Source: Nothopassalora personata (lineage: Eukaryota; Ascomycota; Dothideomycetes; Mycosphaerellales; Mycosphaerellaceae). Taken from it: a stretch of DNA of 64,000 nt. The translations under genes were made by a program, and so were the position numbers. Below are positions 24,401-34,965 of the stretch, one piece after another. The stretch's first letter is position 1. Each line of letters starts with the position of its first letter. The notes beneath the pieces are model-generated. The model saw only the letters and a program-made list of their open reading frames with translations, was not told the DNA's origin and made no database searches. The DNA is taken from the NCBI GenBank assembly GCA_033816765.1, contig CM066296.1:2975362-3039361 (forward strand), written 5' to 3'.

Positions 24401-26456
24401 TTAGTAACTTTGCCTTTGTACTTCTTTATCTTTACTATTGAATACACTCTGCACTAGTAGAAGCTATCCCTAGGAATAGGAATAGGTTCTTTTAAGTCTA
24501 TTACCTTATAAAGATTCTAGAGCAAGTTCTTCCTAAAGTGTGCAAATCTTCTATACTAAAACTCCTACTGTTTTAGGTTAGTCTCTAATTTAGCAGTTAT
24601 AAAGGCATTCTCTATTAGTAGTGTATATAATAAGTGATGTGCCCTTTCTTATAGTAGAGGAGAAATCTTATTAATGAATAGAACCCCCCTAAGAAGCCTT
24701 GTCTAGACAATAGTTTAGCTAGAGGGGGATATAAGAGAAAATGAAGGAGGTTAGACACTAAACTGCTTGCTAAACTAGTTTTAAGAAACTAGGTTCACCC
24801 CTAGCTTAGGTATAAGTAGAACATCTTCTAAAACAACTTTCCTACTAGATCTCCTACTTATCTCTATAGTCCTAATATAAGTAGCTAACAAATGCCCACC
24901 TCCTACTTTGATCTATTTCTTCTTTATTAAGGGAGTTATAGATCTAAAGAGGCAGTTCTAGTTAGTTATATAGGATAAAGCATAAGAATTAAGTAACTAC
25001 TCTAATAAGGGGAACTTACCTTAGACTTCTGTAGTTAAGTAAGCTACTTTATTATACTTATTATTATTAGACATTGTCTTCTAGGATGAGTTATATAAGT
25101 TAGGTAGCTCTTAGGTAGAGAAACCTTTCCTAGTCTTCCTTGTTTTAGAGGAAGGAGACTAGGCCTAGTTCTTCTAGAGTGATAGTATGTTAGAGCTAAG
25201 TTTCTTTACCATTTTCTTAAGTTCCTCTATAGAGGACTTCTCTCTTAGTATTCTTCTTAAAGATAGTAGTAGAGATCTTCTCTTCTTAACATGTGTTACA
25301 TTCTAGGAGGATAGTGCTTAGGAATGAGATCTAAGGACCTTCTTTGCCTTAGAGAGACTAGGGCAGTCCTTAATAAGATAGTCCTTCTTATAGAGAAGGC
25401 AGGAAAGTGATCTTACCTAACCTAAGGGCCTAACCTAGGTGGCTACTATACTATACTTAGCCTTAGAGGGATTTAATCTAGCCTCTTAAGCCTTAAGGAT
25501 CTTTAAGGTCCTTTTATAATCTATCTTTAGCTAAGCTATAATAGTATCCCTAGCTATATAGTAGTTAGGTAGCAGTAAGCTTAAAAGCTAGGTTATTCTT
25601 ATATTAGCTTTCCTATAGTACTGGCCCTCTAGGTTAACATTAGCAATCCTCCTTCTAAGAGATACTAGGTGTGCCTATATAGATCTAATAGTGAACTCTT
25701 TACTTATCTTAAAGTTTATAAACTGTTTTGTGAGCTTATGTACATAGGTTAGCAACACCTAGCTATACTTGTTCTAGAGATGTACCTATATCTTAGTAGC
25801 TTTTCTAGATTCGTAAGAGCCCTTAAGCTTAAATTTATCTTCTTCTATAATCCTACTTAGGATACTAAAGCAGTAAGCTACATTTTGTTTTGTCTATGTT
25901 AGTGTATTAAGAATCTCTTTAATCTTAGTCTCTTCCTAGAGTTTTAGGTTCTTGCCCTTAATGTTGTTAAATAATACTTCTAACAGGTTATCAATTGTAA
26001 AGAATGCTAACTAGCTCTCTATCTTGTATCTCTAAAGGTTGAACTATCTCTTCTAGTTGTCTCTCCTAAGAATTAGGATTTTAGTTCCCTTCTCTTCTCC
26101 TTTCTCTTAGTGTAAATCTATAATAAATTGAATATAATAAAACAAGGTGTATATACTTCAAGGTCGTAGCTTAGGTCCTGCTAAGGCTTTTAGTGTAGAA
26201 TAGTAAGGTTCGTAGGTGTAGATACTAAGGCCTACTTAGTAGGGTAAAGAAAGAGCGGTGTAGTCTCGGAGCTAGGATATAGGTCTATCTCTCCTAGTAG
26301 AGTTCTAAATGACTTACTTAAAGTCCTTCTTAATAGTATCTCGATGTAGTTCTGCCTATAGAGTGTCTTTAAGGTATTAGCTTATAGTAAGCCGTATAGA
26401 GTCCTTTTCTAGATTACCTATTACTTAGTATTAAACTAAGCTCCTTAATAGGACAT
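21450..26456 (-). pseudogene. Copia B gag-pol (RIP-inactivated)
   Basis: The minus frame starts at an ATG at 26456-26454. A zinc-knuckle-like block (SLSCLLYKKDYLIKDCPSL) is near 25370-25420. Integrase shows NSLQNGLVKRSI, the Copia QNG block, near 24065-24110. RT has LTYIDNI where YVDD is expected, near 22520-22545, the change fitting RIP of GTA GAT GAC. RNase H shows STIEAKYIAI near 21870-21905. The order gag, protease, integrase, RT, RNase H is the Copia order. Stops are TAA/TAG. Confidence 0.85.
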
Positions 26457-27219
26457 GATTGATTGATTATTCCATTAACGTGCTATTTGAGTCAAAGACT
26501 ATGCAACACGGGTCTCGAGAACGAGACCAAAATTTGAGAGAAGGAGAAAAGCCCCGTCGTACCCCGGACGTAAAAACTCCTTAAAAGATGCGAGCAACGC
26601 TCGCTATTCGAACCGTAAATCGAATATATTGCGGCGTAGTACGCGCGTACCCGGTAGTCGTGTCTTGTCGAGAATTGCGGTTTGTCGCCTTGCCCCGGGC
26701 GAGACAAGTTTTGCGCCCGTGTCTCGTTCTTGTTTTAAAAAGCCAAGCCGGCCGTACCCGTACGCACCGAGCAAAATCCCAAGAAACACCCGTTGCCTCT
26801 GTTTCAAATCCAGTCGCGTTCTCCGGTCTCGAGTGTAGCTCCTCGGTCGCAGTGGCCTCGCTGTCGTCCCCCCCTCGGCCTCTCTTGGTTCCAGCCGTGC
26901 AGTATACGTGGTTTGCGCCCCTAAACGCCTCTCTTGGTTCCAGCCGGCAGTTTACGTGGTTTGCCGGGACGACAGGTAGACAGCGCCTTCGTTGTTCGAG
27001 CGACGTGTACGCTATGTACGTCGCTTTCCCTTCTCGCAGTTCCGGAGTTCTTGTTTGTAGATTTTGAGCGTATCTCGTTCGTTCGGTTCGTCCGACCTGT
27101 CTTTTCTTGTTTCGAGTCGAGTAGGCTTGTATTTTTCGAGAGAGAGAGTCTTAGTTTCTCTTCGTCGTAACGAAGATACTTACGTCGTCCGCCGCGTGAA
27201 GGCGCTCTCTATAGGACGA
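26456..27219 (-). other. GC-rich, barely RIP-mutated block in the Copia B leader
   Basis: About 760 bp between the gag start and the primer-binding site keep many CG, CA and TG steps, unlike everything around them. The block is bounded by two identical 15-bp copies of CTCCTTAATAGGACA (26441-26455 and 27220-27234). It contains a direct repeat of about 37 bp (26879-26916 and 26928-26964). Plus-strand ORFs here (for example 26588-27067) are not convincing as genes. It may be a recently acquired or single-copy insert, or a leader intron. Confidence 0.6.
26879..26964. repeat. two-copy direct repeat in the Copia B leader
   Basis: Copies at 26879-26916 and 26928-26964 share CCTCTCTTGGTTCCAGCCG at their start and TACGTGGTTTGC at their end. 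The spacing is 49 bases. They differ at only a few positions. Confidence 0.85.
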
Positions 27220-27333
27220 CTCCTTAATAGGACAGATAGGGTAGACTTCTACTTCCTAGATGTTTTCTGCTATAATAGCAAGGGATACAAGTAACCTATA
27301 CTAATATAGGTTGCTCTTACTCCTATATAAACC

Positions 27334-27346
27334 CGGGCTTATAACC
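27334..27346 (-). other. primer-binding site of Copia B
   Basis: Immediately inside the 5' LTR the minus strand reads GGTTATAAGCCCG. This matches, apart from one RIP-type change (TGA to TAA), the complement of the initiator tRNA-Met anticodon loop (...CGGGCUCAUAACC...). Known Copia elements can prime from a half initiator tRNA in this way. Confidence 0.75.
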
Positions 27347-27592
27347 TGTTAAGTTGAGACCTTATAGGATACGTAGTTAGTAGCGGAGTAGAGTAAGAGA
27401 TCAATCTTCAACTAGCTAATAGCTATAGGGCATGTAGCAATATATTAGGAACCAATGTGTTCATTGTGTTAGATGTCTATCTAAGCTAAAGGGGAGAGAA
27501 GGTGTCTTCCGATAAGCTAAGTCATCGTAGATGCCTTAGGCTATTAGATCATAACCTAACTGTTAGCTCCTCTTAAGAGCTACATCTTAATA
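27347..27592 (-). repeat. 5' LTR of Copia B
   Basis: 246 bp, near-identical to 21203-21449. The right flank is AGTAC (27593-27597), the target duplication. The terminal CA has become TA. Confidence 0.92.
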
Positions 27593-27597
27593 AGTAC

Positions 27598-29465
27598 TAT
27601 CTTATCCTAGTTTTAGCACACGTAAGTATAAGGCAATATACGTAACTGTTATAAGAGAGTAGAGTAATTAGACTAACTAGGTTAGCATAGATTTCATCTA
27701 ATACCTCTAGTACGGGTCTCCTAGGGATTCTTAAAATAACTCTTTATAACCTTATAAGCTTGTAAGTCTTACAATGCCCTAACTCTATAGTATTAACATC
27801 TTCTAGGCCCTTAACTGCTTCTTTTATAGCATTAAGTAATGTGCTCCTAATATGCCTAAGCCTTTAATGCTATCTAACTATGTTAGTTCTTAGCTTAGCA
27901 AATGTAAGAGCAGCAAGTCCTTTTAGTACTAATCTGTCTTTATCCTTCCTAGAACCCCTCTTTACCCTAAGGTTCCTAAAGACAATAACATTTTTTATTA
28001 TCTTAACTAAGCCTATAGGCTTGTCCTTCTAGAACAACATTTTAGATAGTCTATCTAGGTAAACTCTATGTTTCTTATATAGGAGTTCTATAGAGATTAG
28101 TGTCGCATCTAACTCTAGTAAGTAAAGCATATTGCGAAGGAGGAGGGTAGTCTCTTAGCTAAGATAGTTCTTTATAACCTACTCCAATTCTCCTTTAGTT
28201 ATAAGAGATCCTTGCCTAACGGCCTATAAGAAGTATGTAGGCCTTAGTCTTAGCCTAACATTCTAAAGGTCTATAAGATTATTATAGATATAGAAGGATA
28301 TGCCTATATTATAGACTTTATCTATTAACATTAGGTTTAATGCGGTAGCTACTGTCCTTCCTATATACACTAGTTATGCAACTGCAATAGCTACTCTAGA
28401 CCTCCTATATAGTTATCTCTAGTCCCTATTACTGTTAGAGCTATGCTCCTAATTAGATAATAAGTCTAACTAGTTATTAATTGCTACAGCAATCCTCTTC
28501 CTAGGGGATTTGCTGCCCTTTACCTTCTTTACCCTATCCTTTAGGGTGTCTTTACCCTTCTTAGACCTGTTCCTAGGATTCTTCTCTAGATGCTACTTAT
28601 AGCAGTTCGCGTTAGTGTGCTTATGTGAGTACTATATATACTACTTATTATTATTCTTACTTAAGAATGCTCTAATAAAGCTATTGCTAGGCTTGTAGGT
28701 AGTAGGTACTTGCTCCTTCCTAAGAGTTGTAAACATTCTCTCTTGGGTAGTTAATTCTAGGGGATTGTTATATCTCTATATCCTAAGCCATTCGACATAG
28801 TTTAGACCTTTAACAAAGTACAATCTATAGATGCTATCTAGGAGGACAAAAAAGGATTTAAGCCTTAACTTGTTATTAACTAGGGAAGATCTAATAAATT
28901 GCTCTATAGTAGTCTTATTATTATTTACCTATGCTTAAAAGTCTTTATAGTACTTTAATATATTAGGTCTTGTAGCATCTAGTTTAATATGCCTAACTGC
29001 CTTTAGAGTGTTATATAGATCAATTGTAATAACTAGCTTATATGTTGCCTTAATTAAATTATACAATTCCTTAGCTAACTTGTCTACATCTCTAAAGTTT
29101 AGCCTTAGGGTAGAATCCAATCTAGCTATAATAATGCTATATGCTTATATGTCCTCTTTCTTCTATCGCTTATAGGCAGCTTTATATCCTACACTACTAG
29201 TGATGTCCTAAGGGGCTTTATTCTAGGCAGTCTTATCTTAGACATTCTTAGTTGCATCTTAGGGTTAATTATAAGCTTCCCTGTTTAGAGCGTACTTTAG
29301 GTTAACCTAGTCTAGATTATAGATCACGTATCTAACTAGATCCTTCTCTAGCAGTGCGCTAATTAGCATAGATTTCTATGCCTAGAACTGCACGCCTTTC
29401 CTAAGCACCTAGTTATCCTTCGCGGATCTTACTAGGTTGCTAGAGGTATTGTTTCTAAACTCCAT
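27598..29465 (-). pseudogene. gag: Copia A gag, protease and start of integrase
   Basis: The minus frame begins MEFRNNTSSNLVRS at 29465. A gag block includes DSTLRLNFRDVDKLAKEL (open at 29120-28935). A zinc-knuckle remnant (KHTNANCY) is at about 28600-28640. A protease-like YNIGISFYI lies near 28290-28320. The integrase start reads LILTCAKTRIRQY just before the Copia B insertion at 27597. TAA/TAG codons interrupt it at Gln/Trp positions. The rest of the gene is at 18250-21202. Confidence 0.82.
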
Positions 29466-29658
29466 ACCTAGTCTAGCTCTTTTAGATGCTATACTATAGT
29501 ACTAGTGCTTAGTGCCGATCTCCTATAGTAGTTCTTAAATCGAGTAGGTAGTTGTCCGTAAAACAAATGTAGGGTTAAGTCTACTAGCAAGGCAAGCTAA
29601 TCCTTAATAGAGCTTCGATAACGATTTAGGTTTTAAATTGGATAGGCAGAGGAGCACT

Positions 29659-29671
29659 CGGGCTTATAACC
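29659..29671 (-). other. primer-binding site of Copia A
   Basis: The minus strand reads GGTTATAAGCCCG directly after the 5' LTR, the same half initiator tRNA-Met site as in Copia B, with the same RIP-type change. It fixes the element orientation. Confidence 0.78.
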
Positions 29672-29847
29672 TATTATATATAGGTATTTAACGAGTATAA
29701 GCTTCTAGATTAAAACGATAGGGTGGATTAGTAACCCTCATAAATTGCCACAAGGTGTGAGACTATCTAGCTACAGAAAACAGTGTGATATAGTGTGTGT
29801 GTGCCAAGTCCTGACTAACATGGACCTTGGTCACCTGATTCACAACA
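29672..29847 (-). repeat. 5' LTR of Copia A
   Basis: 176 bp, minus orientation. Near its outer end it keeps CA/TG steps that are mutated in the other LTR copies (for example CATGGACC and TCACCTGATTCACAACA). This suggests RIP fades out toward the flanking host DNA. GCTTC follows at 29848. Confidence 0.92.
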
Positions 29848-30013
29848 GCTTCGAAGGGTCATGCTCGTGACCAAGGATAGGTCTTTGAGACTTGAGTAGA
29901 TTATCGAGTACAGCTCGCCACTGGAGCACTGCATTGTTGTCGATGCTCACGTTCGGCTTGTCAATTGACACGGTGGCTGCGAAAATGGCCGGGATTAAAC
30001 CATGGAGACGCAT
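29848..30013 (-). pseudogene. CALB-like lipase pseudogene, signal peptide exon
   Basis: An ATG at 30013-30011 (minus) opens MRLHGLIPAIFAATVSI, a typical secretion signal, followed by a hydrophilic pro-region (DNNAVLQWRAVLDNLLKSQ) up to the Copia A insertion. Removing Copia A at its GCTTC duplication joins this to the fragment at 4296-4100, which leads on to the lipase at 3565-2443. Strand and order all agree. That this is the N-terminus of the same gene is inference from layout; no lipase motif lies in this piece. Confidence 0.5.
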
Positions 30014-30299
30014 TGCGCTGTATAGACTCCTGCAGTGGGGGAGGTACATCCTCGAGGGTACGCTGCTCGACAGATGTTTGTTCAGAGTAGCCTACGCAAT
30101 TCGTACAATCTGAATACTGCTATGCGGCCGCGTTCGTGATGTTTGCCTTCTCAAATAAGTAGTAAGCGCTTGGCGATGGAATACGCATTGCGACTCTATC
30201 CTACTGGCACACCATGGCTGAACGTCTCGCAGTAATGTTAGTCGATCTAGACACCAAGGCACATTTAGATAATAAGACGCCCTATTACATAACAATTCG
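30014..30299. other. upstream region of the broken lipase gene
   Basis: Balanced composition and no supported ORF. By position it would hold the promoter of the lipase gene. Confidence 0.35.
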
Positions 30300-31055
30300 T
30301 CGCCGTAGTGTTTATATACTAGCCTTAGAATGTCTACTATAAGTCGCTAGTTAATAGTTACTACGTAATAGCGGGAACCTATTACGGATAATATACGTCC
30401 TTGAGAGTAGGCTCGAACGCGGAGGCTCCTACTAACTATAGGAAAAGTCTCTAGGTAAGATTATGTCTCCGCCTAGCACGAACGCGCGAACCCTCGTAGT
30501 ATAAGCTTATATCCTCGTATAGGGGACTTAATCTATTCCTATTATATTCTCTCGTAAACTTTTAAACTCTACTACTCTCTTTCCCGGTTAATATATCTAT
30601 CTACTATACTTATTATGTCTATGCTATAATGTATATAATAGTACAATAGTACGTAGAGTATGTCTTAGCTTACTTCTATACCGCCGTAGCCGTCGATATA
30701 AAATTCGCTTTAATATTATATTTAGATAGTTCCGTGTATCTTTTTATAAATAATATATATCTCGCCTTACTTACGTAGACTAGTGTAATAATGCTTATAG
30801 GCCGGGTAAAGATTAACTTAGAGGATATTACTAGGGAGTTTAGTCTTTAAAGAGTCCGTCCTTCTCTAAAGATAGGTATAGTTATAGCGCTTCCGGGAGC
30901 TATATATCCGAGGGTGAGAGTAATAAGCTATAGCTATCGCTAGGCCCTTATATTATAACGCCTAAAAGACTCCCTATATAAGAGCGGGAAAATCCTTATA
31001 ATATCGTAGTAGTAACGCCTACCGTACTAGTGTTAGCTACGAATATGTCTCCTAG
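30300..31055. repeat. RIP-mutated repeat remnant, unidentified
   Basis: Composition switches abruptly at about 30300 to TA-rich sequence with loss of CA/TG steps and returns to normal at about 31055. RIP implies a former repeat. I see no LTR, inverted repeat or recognisable protein frame, so the element type is open. Confidence 0.5.
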
Positions 31056-31796
31056 CTATGGCCCCGTTGAATATGGACGTCGCAGCCCAGGCGCCACAGT
31101 CACCGTCCCGCTCCTCTGTTGTCCGTCAACTTGACCCGGTCTATCGAAAGGTCCCGGCGTCGGCCGCCTCATAGCTTCCATACCCACCCTTAGCGCATCC
31201 TGCACCGTCTCTACGCTCGGAAGCTCCACAACCTCCGCCCCAATACCTAACGGCGTCACCCTCACAATCCAGAAAGCAAACACTTTCCGATCTTGCCGAA
31301 TAACTTGTAGTCCCAATCCAATGACTTGATTATCAGGACCAAGAACCGGGCGAAAGACAGTCTGCTGCTCCAAAGATCTGGGTTGTATATCTGCTCGGGC
31401 GATTAGGCCATCAGATCGGGTGCCTCGTAGGATGTAGTGTTTTGTAATGCAAGGCCAGCGGGCACCTGAGCAACAGGATCGTAGACACGCACTGCCGATT
31501 ACGGAAGGTAGAAGTACAATTCGCGCTGCGCACTCAGCGTGATGGCGACAGGTGGCGTACAAGGGTGCCGTTCTGACTGGTAGACTGCCCAGAACGGGTG
31601 TAGGTGCCAGTCGAGAACAAGAGGCCTGCTCATGATGTGGTTCTCTGTGCTGCAGCAAGTGGAGGGCGGGCAAGATGGCGAGCAGGCGACATATCGTAGA
31701 TGGATGGGTCGCAAGCCTTGTTTTGTCCCGTGAAACAGCCGTGCGGACACACACTGCTGTGAAAGACCACCGTGATTCGTACTTTCTCAAATCCAT
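31056..31796 (-). CDS. hypothetical ORF of 246 codons
   Basis: I do not recognise the product. The C-terminal half has a coherent hydrophobic pattern (VFRPVLGPDNQVIGLGL, VFAFWIVRVTPLGIGAEVVE, VQDALRVGMEAM) and looks like real protein; the N-terminal half is rich in His/Cys/Arg and looks spurious. The true gene may be shorter or spliced, for instance starting at the internal MSRPLVLDWHLHPFW in another frame (about 31632). The start codon overlaps the stop of the next gene upstream, which is unusual for a fungus and argues for caution. Its end lies exactly at the border with RIP-mutated DNA. Confidence 0.35.
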   Translation of the reverse strand: MDLRKYESRWSFTAVCVRTAVSRDKTRLATHPSTICRLLAILPALHLLQHREPHHEQASCSRLAPTPVLGSLPVRTAPLYATCRHHAECAARIVLLPSVIGSACLRSCCSGARWPCITKHYILRGTRSDGLIARADIQPRSLEQQTVFRPVLGPDNQVIGLGLQVIRQDRKVFAFWIVRVTPLGIGAEVVELPSVETVQDALRVGMEAMRRPTPGPFDRPGQVDGQQRSGTVTVAPGLRRPYSTGP

Positions 31797-34289
31797 CAGC
31801 TCGAAATTTCCACCCTCTTCCCCAACACAGTCCTTGCATCAGCCTCACTCAAAGTCTCAAGCCCGAGCTGTTCCAACGCATGTCTCGCACTTTCATTGTT
31901 CATGAAGACAAGTCTCTCCGCTTGGAACAGACTCATCTGCTTGCCGTCTTCTGGCTCGGGCTCTTCATTGCTGTCATCCCACGCTGATGCATCATCCTCT
32001 TCCTTTCCAGGCTTTACCCTTTCAATCTCACCACGTACGGGCAAGCTGAGTAACGTCACGCCCTCAAGCAACTTTCGCATGCCGATTTGAGCTTGGCCAC
32101 GACCCATGTAGCGATCGAGACTTGCGCAAACAGCACGCATATCGGTCGTGAGCTGCGTTGCGCCAGCAGTGGAGAAAGATGTGCGAGACTGGAGGATATT
32201 GTCCCAGACATAGCTCTGGATCACGTGACAGATAGACCTGCCGATCCGCCTCATCGGTGCTTTGCCTACCGCTTTGTGTAGGAAGCCGAAGTTTTCTTGG
32301 ATGTGGTTGAGCAGTGGATCGAGTTCGGAGGATGTAGCGCTGCCGGCGGAGCTGGACGATAGCGATGCCCAGGTGGTAATGGCCGAGTACGGCCTGAGCG
32401 CTTGGCGGACGCTATATGTCAAGGTTTCGATCAGAATGTTCTCGCTTCGGTCACGCAATCTGCGATAGCTGGTCTCCGTCTCATCGAAGAGTGCTCCCTC
32501 AAGACCGCCATCATTCTCTGTGCCAAGCGTCGTGCTGGTCTTCTGCTGCACTTCTTGCCAGCTGAAATTGCGATTGATTTGATCGCGGTTCTTAGATCGG
32601 TAGTCGAGCTCTGCCCAGAGTTCCAGAAAAAAGACATCATCACTCCAGTCGCGCATGGCACGTTCGAGATAGTCTGCTGATCCAAAAATGCGACAGAGAC
32701 GGTCGAGACCACGCACACCTTGCACCTTGGCCGCATCTTCCTTGGACATGCTAGTAACGCGTCCGACAGTCGATGTCAAAGTGAGATATGCTTCCAGACC
32801 AGACGATAGGCGCTTGTAGTACTGATCAAATATTTCAATCTGAATGTCGATGAGAAAGCGGATCTTCTGGCTGAAGCTGGTCAAGTTTCGATACCTTGCC
32901 GTGATCTCCTCGAGCAGGTCATTGACACGGATGGCAGCTTTAGTAGGCTTCGTGGCGTCCGCACCGACGGCGTCATAATCGATCTCGCCGGCGTCTGGAG
33001 AGTCCACGATGGCTTGGTAGCGGGTGATGGCGAAATCTCGTTCAGCTCCAAGCCACTGCTGGAAGTAGCCGCAGTTCTCAAGCAGAAAGTACGACATGCC
33101 TCGCCAGGGCACAGCAGGCGAGCTGGGTGTATATGAGTATGCTTCTTGCAAGGTCATGTCGAATCTGATAATTTCCTGCACCAGGTGGCTCAGCAGGTTT
33201 GGCTGCTTGGCGACCTGACCTGCAAAGCTGTACAATTTGTTCTTCACCATCGGCATTAGAGCCGTGATGAAGGCTGATACAGCATCAATGTATGCCGGCG
33301 TGTATGCAAGATCCGAACGTCGCAAGTGTTGCAACAGTATCGGCTGGATGTTGTCCTGCACGAAGTCGGAATAATTGGCAATCAGATCCGTGACGTGATC
33401 GAGAAAGTACTCGGGCTTGTCCAGGCGATTCGTCTGCTTGTTGCCTGTAAAGTGGTATGAGAAGCGTTGCTCGAGCGGCTGCACCAGGACTTGGAGGGGT
33501 AACAGGACTGGCGGATCGTCCATGATGTTGCGCTCGGGATCATGCTCGCGATTCTCAATATCTTGTATCTGAAGATCAAGCAGCCTCCCAATGTTGACAA
33601 CCCACTCCTTCTCCAGTGCAAGCGGAACTCTGTCGGTCGACTTCGGCCAGTTCATCTTCTGCATTGTCTTCTGCAAGTTGTCGGCGAATCCTTTTTGAAT
33701 CGTCTGCCGTAGTTCCTTGACAGCCGCGGCGATGTGATGCAGCAGATGAGGGGCTGCTCCCTCTGCAGTGTCCTGCAACGTCTTCAAGCTGGCCAGCAGT
33801 TGCTGCAGTCTCTTGTATGGCAGCAGTGCGGCATCGTCGTCCTGGCCAAGCTTGCGCGTACACTCATTCCGTAGCGCATCAACCTCTTTCAGCAGCTCGA
33901 CGTATCCGGCTGCCGTGTCCAGCTTCCGCAGTCTGGCCATAGCGCCCTCGAACTTGTGCACCGCTTCATCGCTCGTCTCTGACTGTGTCACTACCAAGAG
34001 TCTCCGATCGATCTCGTCTTGCTCTTTCTGGAAGGCCCGTGCCCTGCTCTTGATCGCTTCCGTGTGCTGTTGGGCGGCGTCGTTGGCGTCGTCATGGTCG
34101 CGTCTGGCCTCTTGAAGCTACAACATGACATGAGCGTGCGTGCATCATTCTTGCTAGGAATCGTGTGCCTACCTGCCTCTTCAACAGATCTTGCTGCGCC
34201 TGGACACTTTCCAGCAGCGTGTCTAGCGATTCGAGATCGGCAGCGGACTGCAGCTTGTCGTCAAGATAGTCCTGCACACGAGCCTCCAT
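31796..34289 (-). CDS. RINT1/Tip20 family vesicle-tethering subunit
   Basis: Two exons: 34289-34173 (39 codons) and 34117-31796, with a 55-bp GT...AG intron; the joined protein is 812 residues. The N-terminal part is coiled-coil (MEARVQDYLDDKLQSAADL, then a long Gln/Glu/Lys-rich helix). The body matches the RINT-1/TIP-1 family: WVVNIGRLLDLQIQDIE, FSYHFTGNKQTNRLDKPEY and AWPWRG-like VPWRGMSYFL in the middle third, ICHVIQSYVWDNIL near the C-terminus. Members are peripheral subunits of the Dsl1/NRZ complex that tethers Golgi-derived vesicles at the ER. Length is as expected. The gene is divergent from the RdRP gene with a 676-bp shared upstream region. No damage is visible. Confidence 0.88.
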
Positions 34290-34965
34290 GATGTATATAT
34301 AAATACATGTACATATATGCACAGATTCGTCCTCCAGGCCAGAAAGAAAGACGGACTTGCCTCCTACTCTGACTTGCTCTGCCCTGGCCTGCCCTGACGT
34401 CTTTCGGCCGAGCGCCCCCGAGTTTGGTCCTGCCCAGCGTCTTCACTTCTGTCTCTGTGGCTACGTCGGCGGTCATGTCTACCACCACCACAGTGACAGC
34501 TTCCTCGAGGTTCAGCCTCAGGTGTGTGTCTTCTGCGCCGAGACACGGAGTCGAGCCGCCGCGTAGTTCTACCTTTCAGCTGGGAGAGAAAGGTACATGC
34601 CGGCGACGTGCAGGAGAACGTGTCCAATCGGCGCGTATTCTATTCCACCCTGTCCTGTCAAGCAGCACTCTGCAACTCCATCGCATATAGAAAGACGGTG
34701 CCACGCGACTTGACCGTGCCAATGCTAAGGCTCTTCCCCGGCTGCCTGACCGCGTTTGCACGTGCGTCTCGAGTTCGAGTTGACACTTCGACTTCTCGTT
34801 TGCGCGTGACTTCAACCTCAAATCATCATCTCTGCTACTCACGACTGACTTCGCAGCTACACCACCCCCGCTTTCTCGACCACGGCCATAGACCAGCACA
34901 CCGCCCCACAAAGGCGACCGCCACTCCACCCTTCATGCTGACGCCGCTCCAGCACGCCGACGACC
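34290..34965. promoter_or_regulatory. shared divergent promoter region
   Basis: 676 bp between the RINT1-like ATG (34289) and the RdRP ATG (34966), which point away from each other. A TATATATAAATA stretch lies at about 34292-34306, right before the RINT1-like start. Short overlapping ORFs here look like shadows. No specific factor site is claimed. Confidence 0.5.

Larger units (their letters stand above)
21203..27592 (-). mobile_element. Copia element B, 6.4 kb, nested in the integrase of Copia A
   Basis: LTRs of about 247 bp lie at 21203-21449 and 27347-27592, flanked by AGTAC (21198-21202 and 27593-27597). The family differs from Copia A. The primer-binding site lies at 27334-27346, so the coding strand is minus. 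Gag starts at 26456; integrase, RT and RNase H follow leftward. An unusual 0.9-kb leader precedes gag. The insertion split the integrase core of Copia A between its TCAKTR block and its LDSSREF block. Confidence 0.93.
4297..29847 (-). mobile_element. Copia element A, RIP-mutated, host of two nested elements
   Basis: The 176-bp LTRs at 4297-4472 and 29672-29847 are in the same orientation and are flanked by the 5-bp duplication GCTTC (4292-4296 and 29848-29852). The primer-binding site is next to the right LTR and the polypurine tract next to the left one, so the element is on the minus strand. Gypsy C and Copia B sit inside it; without them it is about 7.3 kb. Order of parts, minus strand: gag, protease and integrase start (29465-27598), rest of integrase, RT and RNase H (21202-18250), then a segment with an antisense ORF (17958-16837), then 4717-4473 and the 3' LTR. 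Confidence 0.93.

Noticed and set aside
26588..27067. Plus ORF of 159 codons in the Copia B leader
   Set aside because: Arg/Ser/Val-rich in a GC-rich block with a direct repeat, and other frames are equally open; nothing protein-like.
4297..31055. Starship-type giant mobile element
   Set aside because: No tyrosine-recombinase captain gene is seen; the whole block is explained by nested LTR elements with their own target duplications.
34092..34690. Small ORFs on both strands in the divergent promoter
   Set aside because: They overlap each other and the first exon of the RINT1-like gene; no conserved pattern.
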